Part shown: piece by piece, positions 57,374 through 64,000 of the stretch
Numbering within the stretch: position 1 is the first letter of the stretch
Layout: each line of letters begins with the position of its first letter
From: Microcella frigidaquae
Lineage (GTDB): Bacteria; Actinomycetota; Actinomycetes; Actinomycetales; Microbacteriaceae
Direction of reading: 5' to 3'
DNA: 64,000 nucleotides
Assembly: GCF_014200395.1 (NCBI RefSeq)
Contig: NZ_JACHBS010000001.1
Span: forward strand, 2,418,001 to 2,482,000
Translations under genes and position numbers: made by a program
Notes under the pieces: model-generated
Seen by the model: the letters and a program-made list of their open reading frames with translations, nothing else
What the model was told of the DNA's origin: nothing
Databases searched by the model: none

Positions 57374-58312
57374 ATGTCCGAGTCTCCGCTGGCCGCCAAC
57401 CCATACGAGGTGCTGGGTGTCAGCCCGACCGCGTCGGACGACGAGCTGAAGCGCGCGTACCGCCTGCGCCTGCGGCAGTCGCACCCCGACACGGGCGGCT
57501 CGGCGGCCGAGTTCGACGCCGTGCAGCGCGCCTGGCAGCGAGTGGGCACCCCCTCGGCGCGGTATGCCTACGACTCGGGGGCAGACTCCGGTTCGAGCGG
57601 CGGCGGTGCGGCCCGGTCGTGGGGGCAGCACGGCGGCGGGGCATCCGGCCCGGGGCGCCATGACTCGCGCCCGAGTGCGAAGTCGTACGGGCATCCCGGC
57701 GGGTGGTATCGCGAGCAGTACCTGTCGCATATCCGCGAGTGGGCGGGGCGCGGCGTCGACCTGCCCGACCCGTTCGATGCGGCCCTGGTGCGCTCGGCGC
57801 CCCGGCAGATCCGCCACCTGCTGGCCGCGGCGATCGCGGAGGAGCGCTCGGCGACGGCCCTGGCAACCCTGGGATTGGGCTTCACGGTCTGGCACGACGT
57901 GGTCGCCGGCCCGCGCCCGGAGGACAAGCTCGACCACATCGTGCTCGGCCCGACCGGCCTGTGGGCGGTGCTCAGCGAAGACTGGGGTGCGCCCGTGCGC
58001 ATCAAGCGCGGCGAGCTGATCGGCGAGGGGCTCGACACCGGCGAGAAGCCGCTCGCGATGCTTGGTGGGCGGGCGCGGGTGCTCGCGCGCGCCGCGAAGG
58101 TGCGGTTCTCGGCGCTGGTCATCGTGGTCGAAGACGACCAGGCCGCCGACTCGCTGGCCGAGCTCGGTTCGGTGCGCGGCGCGCAGGGGATGCTCGTGCA
58201 GCGCTCGCGGCTCGTGAACCTGATCCGCACCGGGCTGCCGGGTGTGGGGGTCGGGGGCACCGACCTGTTCGAGGTGCGCACGCGACTGCAGGCCGCGGTG
58301 CGGTTCGTGTGA
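57374..58312 (+). CDS. J-domain protein with NERD-like C-terminal domain
   Basis: 312 residues. An N-terminal DnaJ domain (NPYEVLGVSPTASDDELKRA, HPD at 37-39), a Gly/Ser linker, a conserved block GHPGGWYREQYLSHIREWAG, then a domain resembling NERD (FTVWHDVVAGP, KLDHIVLGPTGLWAVLSEDW). The usual E-x-K after the final strand reads SED, so nuclease activity is doubtful. Hsp70 co-chaperone targeting of a nucleic-acid-linked client is possible. The gene is transcribed from the shared divergent promoter. Confidence 0.8.
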   Translation: MSESPLAANPYEVLGVSPTASDDELKRAYRLRLRQSHPDTGGSAAEFDAVQRAWQRVGTPSARYAYDSGADSGSSGGGAARSWGQHGGGASGPGRHDSRPSAKSYGHPGGWYREQYLSHIREWAGRGVDLPDPFDAALVRSAPRQIRHLLAAAIAEERSATALATLGLGFTVWHDVVAGPRPEDKLDHIVLGPTGLWAVLSEDWGAPVRIKRGELIGEGLDTGEKPLAMLGGRARVLARAAKVRFSALVIVVEDDQAADSLAELGSVRGAQGMLVQRSRLVNLIRTGLPGVGVGGTDLFEVRTRLQAAVRFV

Positions 58313-58341
58313 GTTGGCCCTGTCGGGTCGGGCTGCTCTCC

Positions 58342-58369
58342 GGTAACCTGGCTAGGTAACCACGCCAGG
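58342..58369 (+). promoter_or_regulatory. Likely toxin-antitoxin operator
   Basis: GGTAACC occurs twice (58342-58348, 58355-58361), 13 bases apart, and CCTGGC-N11-GCCAGG (58347-58369) overlaps them. TAACCT (58344-58349) can serve as the -10 box, so a bound antitoxin would block transcription. Confidence 0.5.
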
Positions 58370-58381
58370 AAGGGGGACAGG

Positions 58382-58630
58382 GTGGAACCGGTCAACCTCC
58401 TGAATGCACGGAACCAGCTGTCGAAGCTCGTGACCGCCGCCGAGCGAGGCGACGACGTCGTGATCGCGAAGCGAGGGCGGCCCGTCGTGCGACTCGTGCC
58501 CGTCGACGCGCCTCGCCACACCGGCGCGGCGCTCGCCGAACGCCTGGTCCGCAATCCGCCCCCGAGCGTGCGCACGCCGGCAGAGGTCGACGACGACCTC
58601 CGTGATGCTCGCGAGAGCTGGGGCGAGTAG
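58382..58630 (+). CDS. Type II antitoxin, Phd/YefM family
   Basis: 82 residues. MEPVNLLNARNQLSKLVTAA and VVIAKRGRPVVRLVPVDAPR are the Phd/YefM DNA-binding fold; the C-terminal PPPSVRTPAEVDDDLRDARE is the toxin-binding tail. AGGGGG precedes the GTG. It starts 12 bases after the operator-like repeats and stops three bases before the PIN toxin gene. Antitoxins of this type neutralise the partner toxin and repress their own operon. Confidence 0.9.
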   Translation: MEPVNLLNARNQLSKLVTAAERGDDVVIAKRGRPVVRLVPVDAPRHTGAALAERLVRNPPPSVRTPAEVDDDLRDARESWGE

Positions 58631-58633
58631 GGC

Positions 58634-59029
58634 GTGATCTACCTCGACTCGTGCATCCTCATCTACGCCGTCGAAGACGACGGTGCGCGCGGTGATGCCG
58701 TGCGTCAGGCGCTGGCCGATCACGGCGATGACGAGATGGTTGTCTCACCGCTGGTGGTGATGGAGTGTCTGACCGGTCCGCTCAAGCGCGGCAACCTCGC
58801 CCTGGTGGACTACTACCGGGAGACGCTCGCCGGCATCGGTCGCGTTCCGTTGAACGAGGAGGAGTTCGTGCGCGCCGCCGAACTCCGTGCCCGTCATGGC
58901 CTCGGATCGGCTGATGCCCTGCACCTCGCCGCGGCCCAGAAGGCCGGATGCGCGGCGCTCTGGACCAACGATCGGCGGCTCGAGCGTGCGGGGCACGGTC
59001 TTGCCGTCGCCATCGTCGACCGCTCGTGA
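58634..59029 (+). CDS. vapC: VapC-type PIN-domain ribonuclease toxin
   Basis: 131 residues. PIN-domain acidic residues at Asp5 (MIYLDSC), Glu44 (VVMECLTG), Asp94 (GSADALHLAAA) and Asp113 (LWTNDRRL), the full set for metal-dependent RNase activity. VapC toxins cut tRNA or rRNA when the antitoxin is degraded. Pairing with a Phd-type antitoxin is common in actinobacteria. Its stop overlaps the DUF429 start (GTGA), so three or four genes may share one transcript. Confidence 0.92.
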   Translation: MIYLDSCILIYAVEDDGARGDAVRQALADHGDDEMVVSPLVVMECLTGPLKRGNLALVDYYRETLAGIGRVPLNEEEFVRAAELRARHGLGSADALHLAAAQKAGCAALWTNDRRLERAGHGLAVAIVDRS

Positions 59030-59802
59030 GCACGGTGCGGGTCGCGGGCGTCGACCTCGCCGCGGAGGCGGCGGGCACGGCACTCGCCGTGCTGCGGGTC
59101 GAGGCGGGTGGTCGCGAGCCGGGCAGCGTCGCGCTCGAGCACCTGCGGCTCGGCGTCGACGACGACACCCTGATCGCCGAGACCCGCACCGTCGCGCTGA
59201 TCGGCATCGACTGCGCGTTCGGCTGGCCGGTCGACTTCGTCGACTTCGTCGCCCGCCAGGCGAGCGGAGCGCGCCTGGCGAGCGACGACACGGGCGACCT
59301 CGCCTGGCGCCGGCGTCTCGCGCATCGGGAGACCGACCGCGTCGTCACCGAGCGCACGGGCGCGCGGCCCCTCAGCGTCGCCACGGACCGCTTGGGCATG
59401 ACGGCGCTGCGGTGCGCGGTGCTGCTCGACCGGCTGGCGGGAGACGGGCGGGTGGTCGACCGGGCGGGAGAGCATCCGAGTGCCGTTGTCGAGGTGTACC
59501 CCGCGATGGCCCTGCGGGTGTGGGGGCTGGCCCGGCCGGGCTACAAGCTGACGACGGATGCGCGCGCGGCGCTGATCGCCGACCTGCGCCGCGCGGCCCC
59601 GTGGCTCGAGCTCGGCGACCACGAGCCGCTCATGCGGGCCTCGGCCGACGCGCTCGACGCGGTGCTTGCCGCGCTGGTGGCGCTCGCGCATCGGGCCGGA
59701 CACTCGGTGCCGCCGACCGCGGCGCAGCGCGACCGCGCGCGGGTCGAGGGCTGGGTGGCGATCCCGACGGTCGGGCTGGCCGAGCTGGGGAGGGTACCGT
59801 AG
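59026..59802 (+). CDS. DUF429-family (RNase H-like fold) protein
   Basis: 258 residues. GVDLAAEAAGTALAVL at the start, ALIGIDCAFGWP, SVATDRLGMTALR and AVVEVYPAMALRVWGL fit DUF429, a predicted RNase H-like nuclease family without an established function. Start GTG 59026 overlaps the toxin stop by four bases, which couples it to the TA pair. The acidic residues expected at the RNase H-like site (Asp in GVDLA and GIDCA) are present. Confidence 0.85.
   Translation: MSTVRVAGVDLAAEAAGTALAVLRVEAGGREPGSVALEHLRLGVDDDTLIAETRTVALIGIDCAFGWPVDFVDFVARQASGARLASDDTGDLAWRRRLAHRETDRVVTERTGARPLSVATDRLGMTALRCAVLLDRLAGDGRVVDRAGEHPSAVVEVYPAMALRVWGLARPGYKLTTDARAALIADLRRAAPWLELGDHEPLMRASADALDAVLAALVALAHRAGHSVPPTAAQRDRARVEGWVAIPTVGLAELGRVP
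59795..59800 (+). promoter_or_regulatory. -10 box TACCGT before DarT-like gene
   Basis: TACCGT ends six bases before GTG 59807 and lies in the last codons of the DUF429 gene. AGGGGA in the spacer could instead act as a ribosome binding site. Confidence 0.4.
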
Positions 59803-59806
59803 GGGA

Positions 59807-60643
59807 GTGACAGCGGCTGATGAAGAGTGCATCCACGGGTTCGAGCCAGGGATGTGCGCCAGCTGCTTCCCCCCTCCCGCGCCGGTGGCTCCGCCGCCCG
59901 CGCGCCGCAGCCCGAAGCCGGCCGCCCGCAGCCTGCGCAGTCCCGCCCCGGGCGCGACCGGCAAGGCCGCCGAGGTGCGGCCGCCGAACCTGCCGCAGCG
60001 CGTCTTCCACGTCACGCACATCAGCAACCTGCCGCTGATCCTCGGCGAGGGTCGCCTGCTGCCGTCGTCGCAGGCCCAGCCTGCGCTACGGCTGGCGAGC
60101 GAGCTCGCGCGCGAGCTGCGGGCCACGGCGCCGGTACCGGCCGTCCCGCGCGCTGTCGGTGGCACCGACGAGCTGGGTGCCCTCGCGGGCACTCGTGAAT
60201 CCACGGTGGACGACTGCGTCGCCTTCAGCCTCACCCCGCAGGCGACGTGGTGGCTCGAGGTGCAGGAGGGTGCGGCTGGCCCGACGTGGAGCGCCGCGGC
60301 TCGCGCCGCCGCGACGACGGACTTCGTGGTGCTGGGCGTGGACATCCGCTCGCTGGGCGATGGTCTGATCGTGTCGGACGGCGATGCCGCGGCCCCGGCC
60401 ACGCGTCTCGGTGCCGGCGCCGACGGCCGTCAGCGGATGCTCGCGCGCGCCGCAGCCACCCCCGAGGCCCTGCAGGCCGCGGAGGCGCTGGTGCCCGGCC
60501 CGGTGTCGCTCGACCTCGTCGCGCTGGTGGCGGTCGCGAACGACCGCCGCCGCGACGAGGTGCGCGCCCTGCTGCAGTCGGCGGGGGTCACGGCCAAGGT
60601 CGCGGTGTATCCGCCGTGGTTCGTGCCGAAGCTCGACGACTGA
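59807..60643 (+). CDS. DarT-like (DUF4433) ADP-ribosyltransferase homologue
   Basis: 278 residues. A putative zinc knuckle C-x-H-x6-C-x2-C (Cys8, His10, Cys17, Cys20), a Pro-rich linker, then a DarT-type core starting RVFHVTHISNLPLILGEGRL (65-84) with STVDDCVAFSLTPQATWWL and ALVPGPVSLDLVALVAVAND. DarT toxins ADP-ribosylate thymidine in single-stranded DNA and normally sit beside a DarG macrodomain antitoxin; none is adjacent. The core is diverged and an insert of about 40 residues follows the first motif, so activity is uncertain. The gene contains a copy of the 51.5-kb repeat core. Confidence 0.7.
   Translation: MTAADEECIHGFEPGMCASCFPPPAPVAPPPARRSPKPAARSLRSPAPGATGKAAEVRPPNLPQRVFHVTHISNLPLILGEGRLLPSSQAQPALRLASELARELRATAPVPAVPRAVGGTDELGALAGTRESTVDDCVAFSLTPQATWWLEVQEGAAGPTWSAAARAAATTDFVVLGVDIRSLGDGLIVSDGDAAAPATRLGAGADGRQRMLARAAATPEALQAAEALVPGPVSLDLVALVAVANDRRRDEVRALLQSAGVTAKVAVYPPWFVPKLDD
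60191..60206 (+). repeat. Copy of dispersed repeat core in DarT-like gene
   Basis: ACTCGTGAATCCACGG, identical over 16 bases to the inverted copy at 51544-51559 (minus strand). It is in frame within the coding sequence. Confidence 0.7.
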
Positions 60644-60722
60644 GTCGGATCTCGCCGCGCCCGGCTGGGGAGTTCTGCACAGCCCCGTGAACGGAGGAGG
60701 GTGCTCCTTTTCTGAGCAATGC

Positions 60723-60748
60723 TAATTTTCGAGGGCGACGCTCCGTCG
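60723..60748 (+). promoter_or_regulatory. Promoter -10 and hairpin before surface protein
   Basis: TAATTT near 60723-60728 in an AT-rich patch is a likely -10 box. GCGACG-CTC-CGTCGC follows at about 60734-60748, ahead of the AGAAGG ribosome binding site. Such a hairpin in the leader may stabilise the mRNA. Confidence 0.45.
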
Positions 60749-60779
60749 CATTGCCACCCCCTCGAAAGAAGGCACTCCG

Positions 60780-61691
60780 ATGCTCAGAATCGACTCTGCT
60801 CGCGCGCGCCGCGCAATCGCTGCAGCCGTCGCCACCGTACTCATGACGCTCGGCGCGGGCGCGACGGCTGCACAGGCGGCACCTGTGGAGGAGGCGCAGC
60901 CGGTCACGACCGAGTGGGTGTGCTCGACGATGCCGAGTCGCGTCACCGACTTCCGGGTCTTCAATGGCACCGCCCACACCTTCGCAATTCAGAAGTTCGA
61001 TGCGGCACTCGGCTCTTTCGTGTCGATCGAGGTTTCTCTCGATGCTCAACTGACCGCCGGCATGCAGGTGAACCTCAATCTGACTGAGCCTGCGGCTGAT
61101 GTCACGGTGAACGCCCGATACGAGCTATGGATGAACATTCCGCCTGAGGCCGTGACCCCCAACTTCCCACCGGGGCCGAGTGATCGCTCGAGCACCATCT
61201 ACCTCCCGCTTGAGATCCCCTGGGCGAATGGCCCTCTCCCGAACGGGCCGACGGTCTTCAACACGCGAGTTGAGTCGCTCGGCGGGTCGTTCACTTCCTT
61301 GGATTCAGGAGTCTGGTCAGGTTCCGGTTTGCAGACTCTCATCTTCCAGTCGAACACCACCATCGGCGCGACGGGTGTCGGAGGCAACGGCGAGTACATC
61401 CAGAACACCACCGCCTCTGCCGACCTCTGCTACCGCTACACCTACGTCCCGGCGGCTTCCGGTCCGGAGCCCGAACCACCGTCAACCCCCGACGAGCCGA
61501 CCGAGTCTGATCCCGCTCCAGACCCCGAGCCGACCCCTGAGACGACGCTCCAGGAACTCCCGGCACTGGGCGCTGGAGACCGCTTCAGCGCGGTTCTCCC
61601 GCTTGCGCTGGGGGCCGCCTTGACGATCCTCGCCGGCATGATGCTGCGGCAGCGACCGCTCGCGCTCGGGGAGGTCAGGCCGCCCCGCTGA
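60780..61691 (+). CDS. Secreted surface protein, choice-of-anchor E-like
   Basis: 303 residues. Signal peptide (RRAIAAAVATVLMTLGAGATAAQA), a beta-rich domain starting FAIQKFDAALGSFVSIEVSL that resembles choice-of-anchor E modules, a Pro/Glu-rich wall-spanning linker and a C-terminal LPALGAGD, hydrophobic helix and positively charged end. LPALG differs from LPXTG, so sortase attachment is uncertain. Codon use is laxer than in neighbours, as in the LAETG protein at 28.9 kb. Ligand and role unknown. Confidence 0.8.
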   Translation: MLRIDSARARRAIAAAVATVLMTLGAGATAAQAAPVEEAQPVTTEWVCSTMPSRVTDFRVFNGTAHTFAIQKFDAALGSFVSIEVSLDAQLTAGMQVNLNLTEPAADVTVNARYELWMNIPPEAVTPNFPPGPSDRSSTIYLPLEIPWANGPLPNGPTVFNTRVESLGGSFTSLDSGVWSGSGLQTLIFQSNTTIGATGVGGNGEYIQNTTASADLCYRYTYVPAASGPEPEPPSTPDEPTESDPAPDPEPTPETTLQELPALGAGDRFSAVLPLALGAALTILAGMMLRQRPLALGEVRPPR

Positions 61692-61708
61692 CGGGCCGAC
61701 TGGCTGAC

Positions 61709-61723
61709 GGGCAGGGCCTGCCC
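61709..61723 (+). terminator. Possible terminator after surface protein
   Basis: GGGCAG-GGC-CTGCCC, 18 bases after the stop; no T-run. Confidence 0.4.
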
Positions 61724-61801
61724 GCTCCCCGCCGTGCCCGCTGCGCCTCGCGCGCCCTCCGCATCACCGCGTCGCGCGGCACCCCGGCAACCGAGCCGAC
61801 C

Positions 61802-61807
61802 TAGGCT
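61802..61807 (+). promoter_or_regulatory. -10 box TAGGCT, leaderless NERD-helicase
   Basis: TAGGCT ends six bases before ATG 61814; no ribosome binding site. Confidence 0.55.
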
Positions 61808-61813
61808 CACCTC

Positions 61814-63607
61814 ATGGCCCGCATGCTGCCCCCGACGGTCGGCGACGACGCCCCGCCCGGCGAGCTCGCCGTGTTCGCGGCGCTGCGCGATGCTCCCGGC
61901 ACCGACGACTGGGTGGTGTTCCACTCGCTCGAGATCGCGCACCACGTCAGCCAGGTGCAGGGCGAGGCCGACTTCGTGGTCATCGCGCCGGGATACGGCG
62001 TGCTCGTCATCGAGGTGAAGTCGCACGAGAGCATCGAGGCCGACGGCGAGGGGCGCTGGCGCTACGGCAGCCGCGACTGGGTGACCCGCAGCCCCTTCGA
62101 GCAGGCGTCGGGGGCGCAGCACTCGATCATCGAGTACCTGCAGTCGCGCGGCGCCCGCCCGGTGGGGTATCCGATCTTCCACGCGGCGTGGCTCACGCAG
62201 CTCAGCAAGAGCAAGTTCAGCAACGGCATCGGGTGGCACGAGTGGCAGCTGCTCGATGCCGCCGATCTGGGGGCTGACCGGGTGCGGGGTGCGATCATCC
62301 GCTGCCTCGAGAAGGCGAGTGCGCACCTGGGCGAGACGATCGCCAGCTACCGTCGGGTCGCGGGCCAGCCGGATGCGGAGCACACGCAGCGCGTGGTCGA
62401 CCTGCTGATTCCGCGCTTCGTCGTCGAGTTGAGCGCGAAAGAGCTGGCGCGACGGCGCGAGCGGGAGCAGGCCCAGTTCACGGCCGAGCAGGTGCGCGTG
62501 CTCGATCTGGTGGCCGGCAACCCGCGGCTGCTGCTCGAGGGCCCGGCGGGCACGGGCAAGACGTGGGTGGCAGCCGAGGCCGCCCGCCGTGCGGCGGCGG
62601 CCGGCCAGCGCACCCTCGTGGTGGTGTTCAACCGGCTCATCGAGCAGCGGCTGGTCGAGCTGTGCGGCGACGGGGTGGAGGTGCGGCGCATCCACGCCCT
62701 GATGGCGCAGGTGGTTGACCGGCACGCGGGGCGCAACGAGGCGCGGCGCAAGCTCGACTCAGGCCGCGTCGAGCGCGACTGGTACGACGTGACCCTGCCC
62801 GAGCAGGCGCTCGAGGCGGCGCTCGAGCTCGGCCCGCAGTTCGACTACCTGGTGCTCGACGAGGCGCAAGACGTGGCGGTCGACGCCTACCTCGACGTGC
62901 TCGACGCGCTGCTGGTGGGCGGGCTGGCGCAGGCGCCGGTGTTCGTGACGGGCGACTTCGACCACCAGGTGATCTACCGGCGGCACGGGGATGCTGCGGC
63001 CGCGCCCGCTGCCCCTTCTGCCGACTCGGCCGCCGCGCCGGCCACCCCCGAGTCGGCCCGCGACCGCCTGCTGCGCCGCCTGCCCGGCCTCGTGCAGTTG
63101 CAGCTGCGCTCGAACGTGCGCACCACCCCCGAGGTGGGCCGCTTCGTGGCCGAGCTGATCGGCGAGCCGACTCTGTACAGCGAGCACCGCCGCAGCGATG
63201 ACGACCAGGTGTCGGTCGAGCGCCTGACCTTCTCGACGGCGGACGAGCAGCAGCGCCTGCTGGCCGACGCGGTGGAGCGCATCCTGTCGGAGCCGTTCAC
63301 GGTGCGCGAGCTGGTGATCCTCTCGCCCTACCGCGCCGACCGTTCCGCTGTCGGCGTGGCGCTGTCATCGGGCGCTGCGGATGCTCGCCTCACGTCGCGC
63401 CTCGCCCCCGCCGTGGCGGGCACGGGTATCGAGGATTCGACGCGCATCCGGTGGGGGACGATCCACGAGTTCAAGGGCCTCGAGGCGCCGGCGGTGATCC
63501 TGACCGACATCGACCTGTCGAAGGAGCACCACCGCGATCTGCTGTACGTGGGGGCGTCGCGGGCGACGGATCGGCTGGTGGTGCTCACGGCTGGCCGGCA
63601 GAGCTAG
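61814..63607 (+). CDS. NERD nuclease-helicase fusion (UvrD-like superfamily 1)
   Basis: 597 residues. NERD domain at the N-terminus with GEADFVVIAPGYGVLVIEVK (50-69), including the acidic and E-x-K residues of the nuclease site. Then a superfamily 1 helicase: Walker A LLLEGPAGTGKTWVAAEA (about 239-256), VLDEAQDVAVD, VFVTGDFDHQVIYRRH, and the C-terminal TIHEFKGLEAPAVILTDI and LLYVGASRATDRLVVL. An Ala/Pro linker sits inside the second half. It probably acts on damaged or foreign DNA. The start follows a leaderless-type -10. Confidence 0.9.
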   Translation: MARMLPPTVGDDAPPGELAVFAALRDAPGTDDWVVFHSLEIAHHVSQVQGEADFVVIAPGYGVLVIEVKSHESIEADGEGRWRYGSRDWVTRSPFEQASGAQHSIIEYLQSRGARPVGYPIFHAAWLTQLSKSKFSNGIGWHEWQLLDAADLGADRVRGAIIRCLEKASAHLGETIASYRRVAGQPDAEHTQRVVDLLIPRFVVELSAKELARRREREQAQFTAEQVRVLDLVAGNPRLLLEGPAGTGKTWVAAEAARRAAAAGQRTLVVVFNRLIEQRLVELCGDGVEVRRIHALMAQVVDRHAGRNEARRKLDSGRVERDWYDVTLPEQALEAALELGPQFDYLVLDEAQDVAVDAYLDVLDALLVGGLAQAPVFVTGDFDHQVIYRRHGDAAAAPAAPSADSAAAPATPESARDRLLRRLPGLVQLQLRSNVRTTPEVGRFVAELIGEPTLYSEHRRSDDDQVSVERLTFSTADEQQRLLADAVERILSEPFTVRELVILSPYRADRSAVGVALSSGAADARLTSRLAPAVAGTGIEDSTRIRWGTIHEFKGLEAPAVILTDIDLSKEHHRDLLYVGASRATDRLVVLTAGRQS

Positions 63608-63636
63608 GTGTTTCGCGATTCGCACCGACGGCTGAT

Positions 63637-64000
63637 TTACCGTGCCAGGCCTCTTCGGAGGTCATCAGCAGTGCGTCGGGCAAGCGCTGCGGTGTCGGCA
63701 GGCACCTGCGCCTCGATGAGTCCGTTCCCGGCGAGCGAGTCAAGCAGCTGAGTGAGTCTTGAGCGGTCGGAGCCGCGCAGGTCGGCGACGATCGGCTCGG
63801 TGTCCGTGATGCAGGCCAGCAGCGTCATGCTGTCGAGGAGGTGTCGATCGCGATCTCGTGAGTCGACCAGGTGCGCGGCTGCTTTCAGCACGAGCGCCCC
63901 GTGAAGTGTTGGCGCAGGAACAGCCACGATTCGGTCACCCGCGTCGAAGTGCAGCACCTCGGTTCTGTTGAGCGCCTGTTGACCGCCGTCGATCTGCAAC
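63637..64000 (-). CDS. Nucleotidyltransferase-like family protein, 5' end outside window
   Basis: About 121 residues are visible; the frame runs off the right edge, so the N-terminus is missing. GGQQALNRTEV, VVAVPAPTL-like IVAVPAPTLHGALVLKAAAH and VDSRDRDRHLLDSMTLLACI resemble actinobacterial proteins often annotated as nucleotidyltransferase or AbiEii-like toxin homologues; that assignment is tentative. It is convergent with the NERD-helicase, 29 bases away. The codon use is less GC-biased than that of its neighbours. Confidence 0.55.
   Translation of the reverse strand, partial: LQIDGGQQALNRTEVLHFDAGDRIVAVPAPTLHGALVLKAAAHLVDSRDRDRHLLDSMTLLACITDTEPIVADLRGSDRSRLTQLLDSLAGNGLIEAQVPADTAALARRTADDLRRGLAR

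Overview
The window is high-GC (about 70%) DNA from an actinobacterium, most likely the family Microbacteriaceae. The evidence is GC-rich third codon positions, frequent GTG starts, many genes whose start codon lies only 6-7 bases after a TANNNT -10 box (leaderless transcripts), MEP isoprenoid genes in the order dxr-rseP-ispG, a proS-nusA-ylxR-infB-rbfA block, and an LAXTG surface-anchor motif. The genus is not resolved. No rRNA, tRNA, CRISPR array or transposase gene was seen.

Positions 1-17 kb form one tightly coupled operon: FHA protein (cut by the window edge), PP2C phosphatase, transmembrane Ser/Thr kinase, a 1964-residue membrane-anchored Ig/FN3 protein, MoxR ATPase, DUF58 protein, a transglutaminase-fold membrane protein without its catalytic Cys and His, a zinc-ribbon/FHA protein, and an FtsK/EccC-like ATPase. 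It looks like an envelope-spanning, phosphorylation-controlled assembly or secretion system related to type VII secretion, and is the best candidate here for an undescribed system.

Positions 17-29 kb are mostly metabolism and transport: alanine dehydrogenase, a polyamine-type ABC transporter (SBP-ATPase-two permeases), asparaginase, OsmC, a tandem FKBP lipoprotein, dxr-rseP-ispG, and an LAETG cell-wall protein. A 368-base gap at 29.9-30.27 kb carries a terminator and then a candidate structured RNA with mutually exclusive pairings. Positions 30-37 kb hold proS-nusA-ylxR-infB-rbfA, with rimP not in its usual place before nusA.

Positions 37-51 kb hold mutY, an NAD(P)-binding/DUF2867 protein, a GDPD phosphodiesterase, a secreted coiled protein, an M20 peptidase, a DUF2207 protein, a polar amino-acid ABC transporter, a homocysteine S-methyltransferase and a SNF2-type helicase. 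At 50.7-51.7 kb there is a shortened AbiEi-like gene and a 42-bp tandem repeat with an inverted copy. Positions 51.7-57.3 kb contain a maltokinase, pabC, a zinc-ribbon protein, a Pr6Pr membrane protein and an S9A oligopeptidase.

Positions 57.3-64 kb look accessory: a J-domain/NERD-like fusion, a Phd/VapC toxin-antitoxin pair, a DUF429 protein, a DarT-like ADP-ribosyltransferase homologue, a surface protein, a NERD-helicase, and a gene cut by the right edge that resembles a nucleotidyltransferase-like family. This cluster of toxin, nuclease and helicase modules is a second candidate for an unstudied stress or defence locus.
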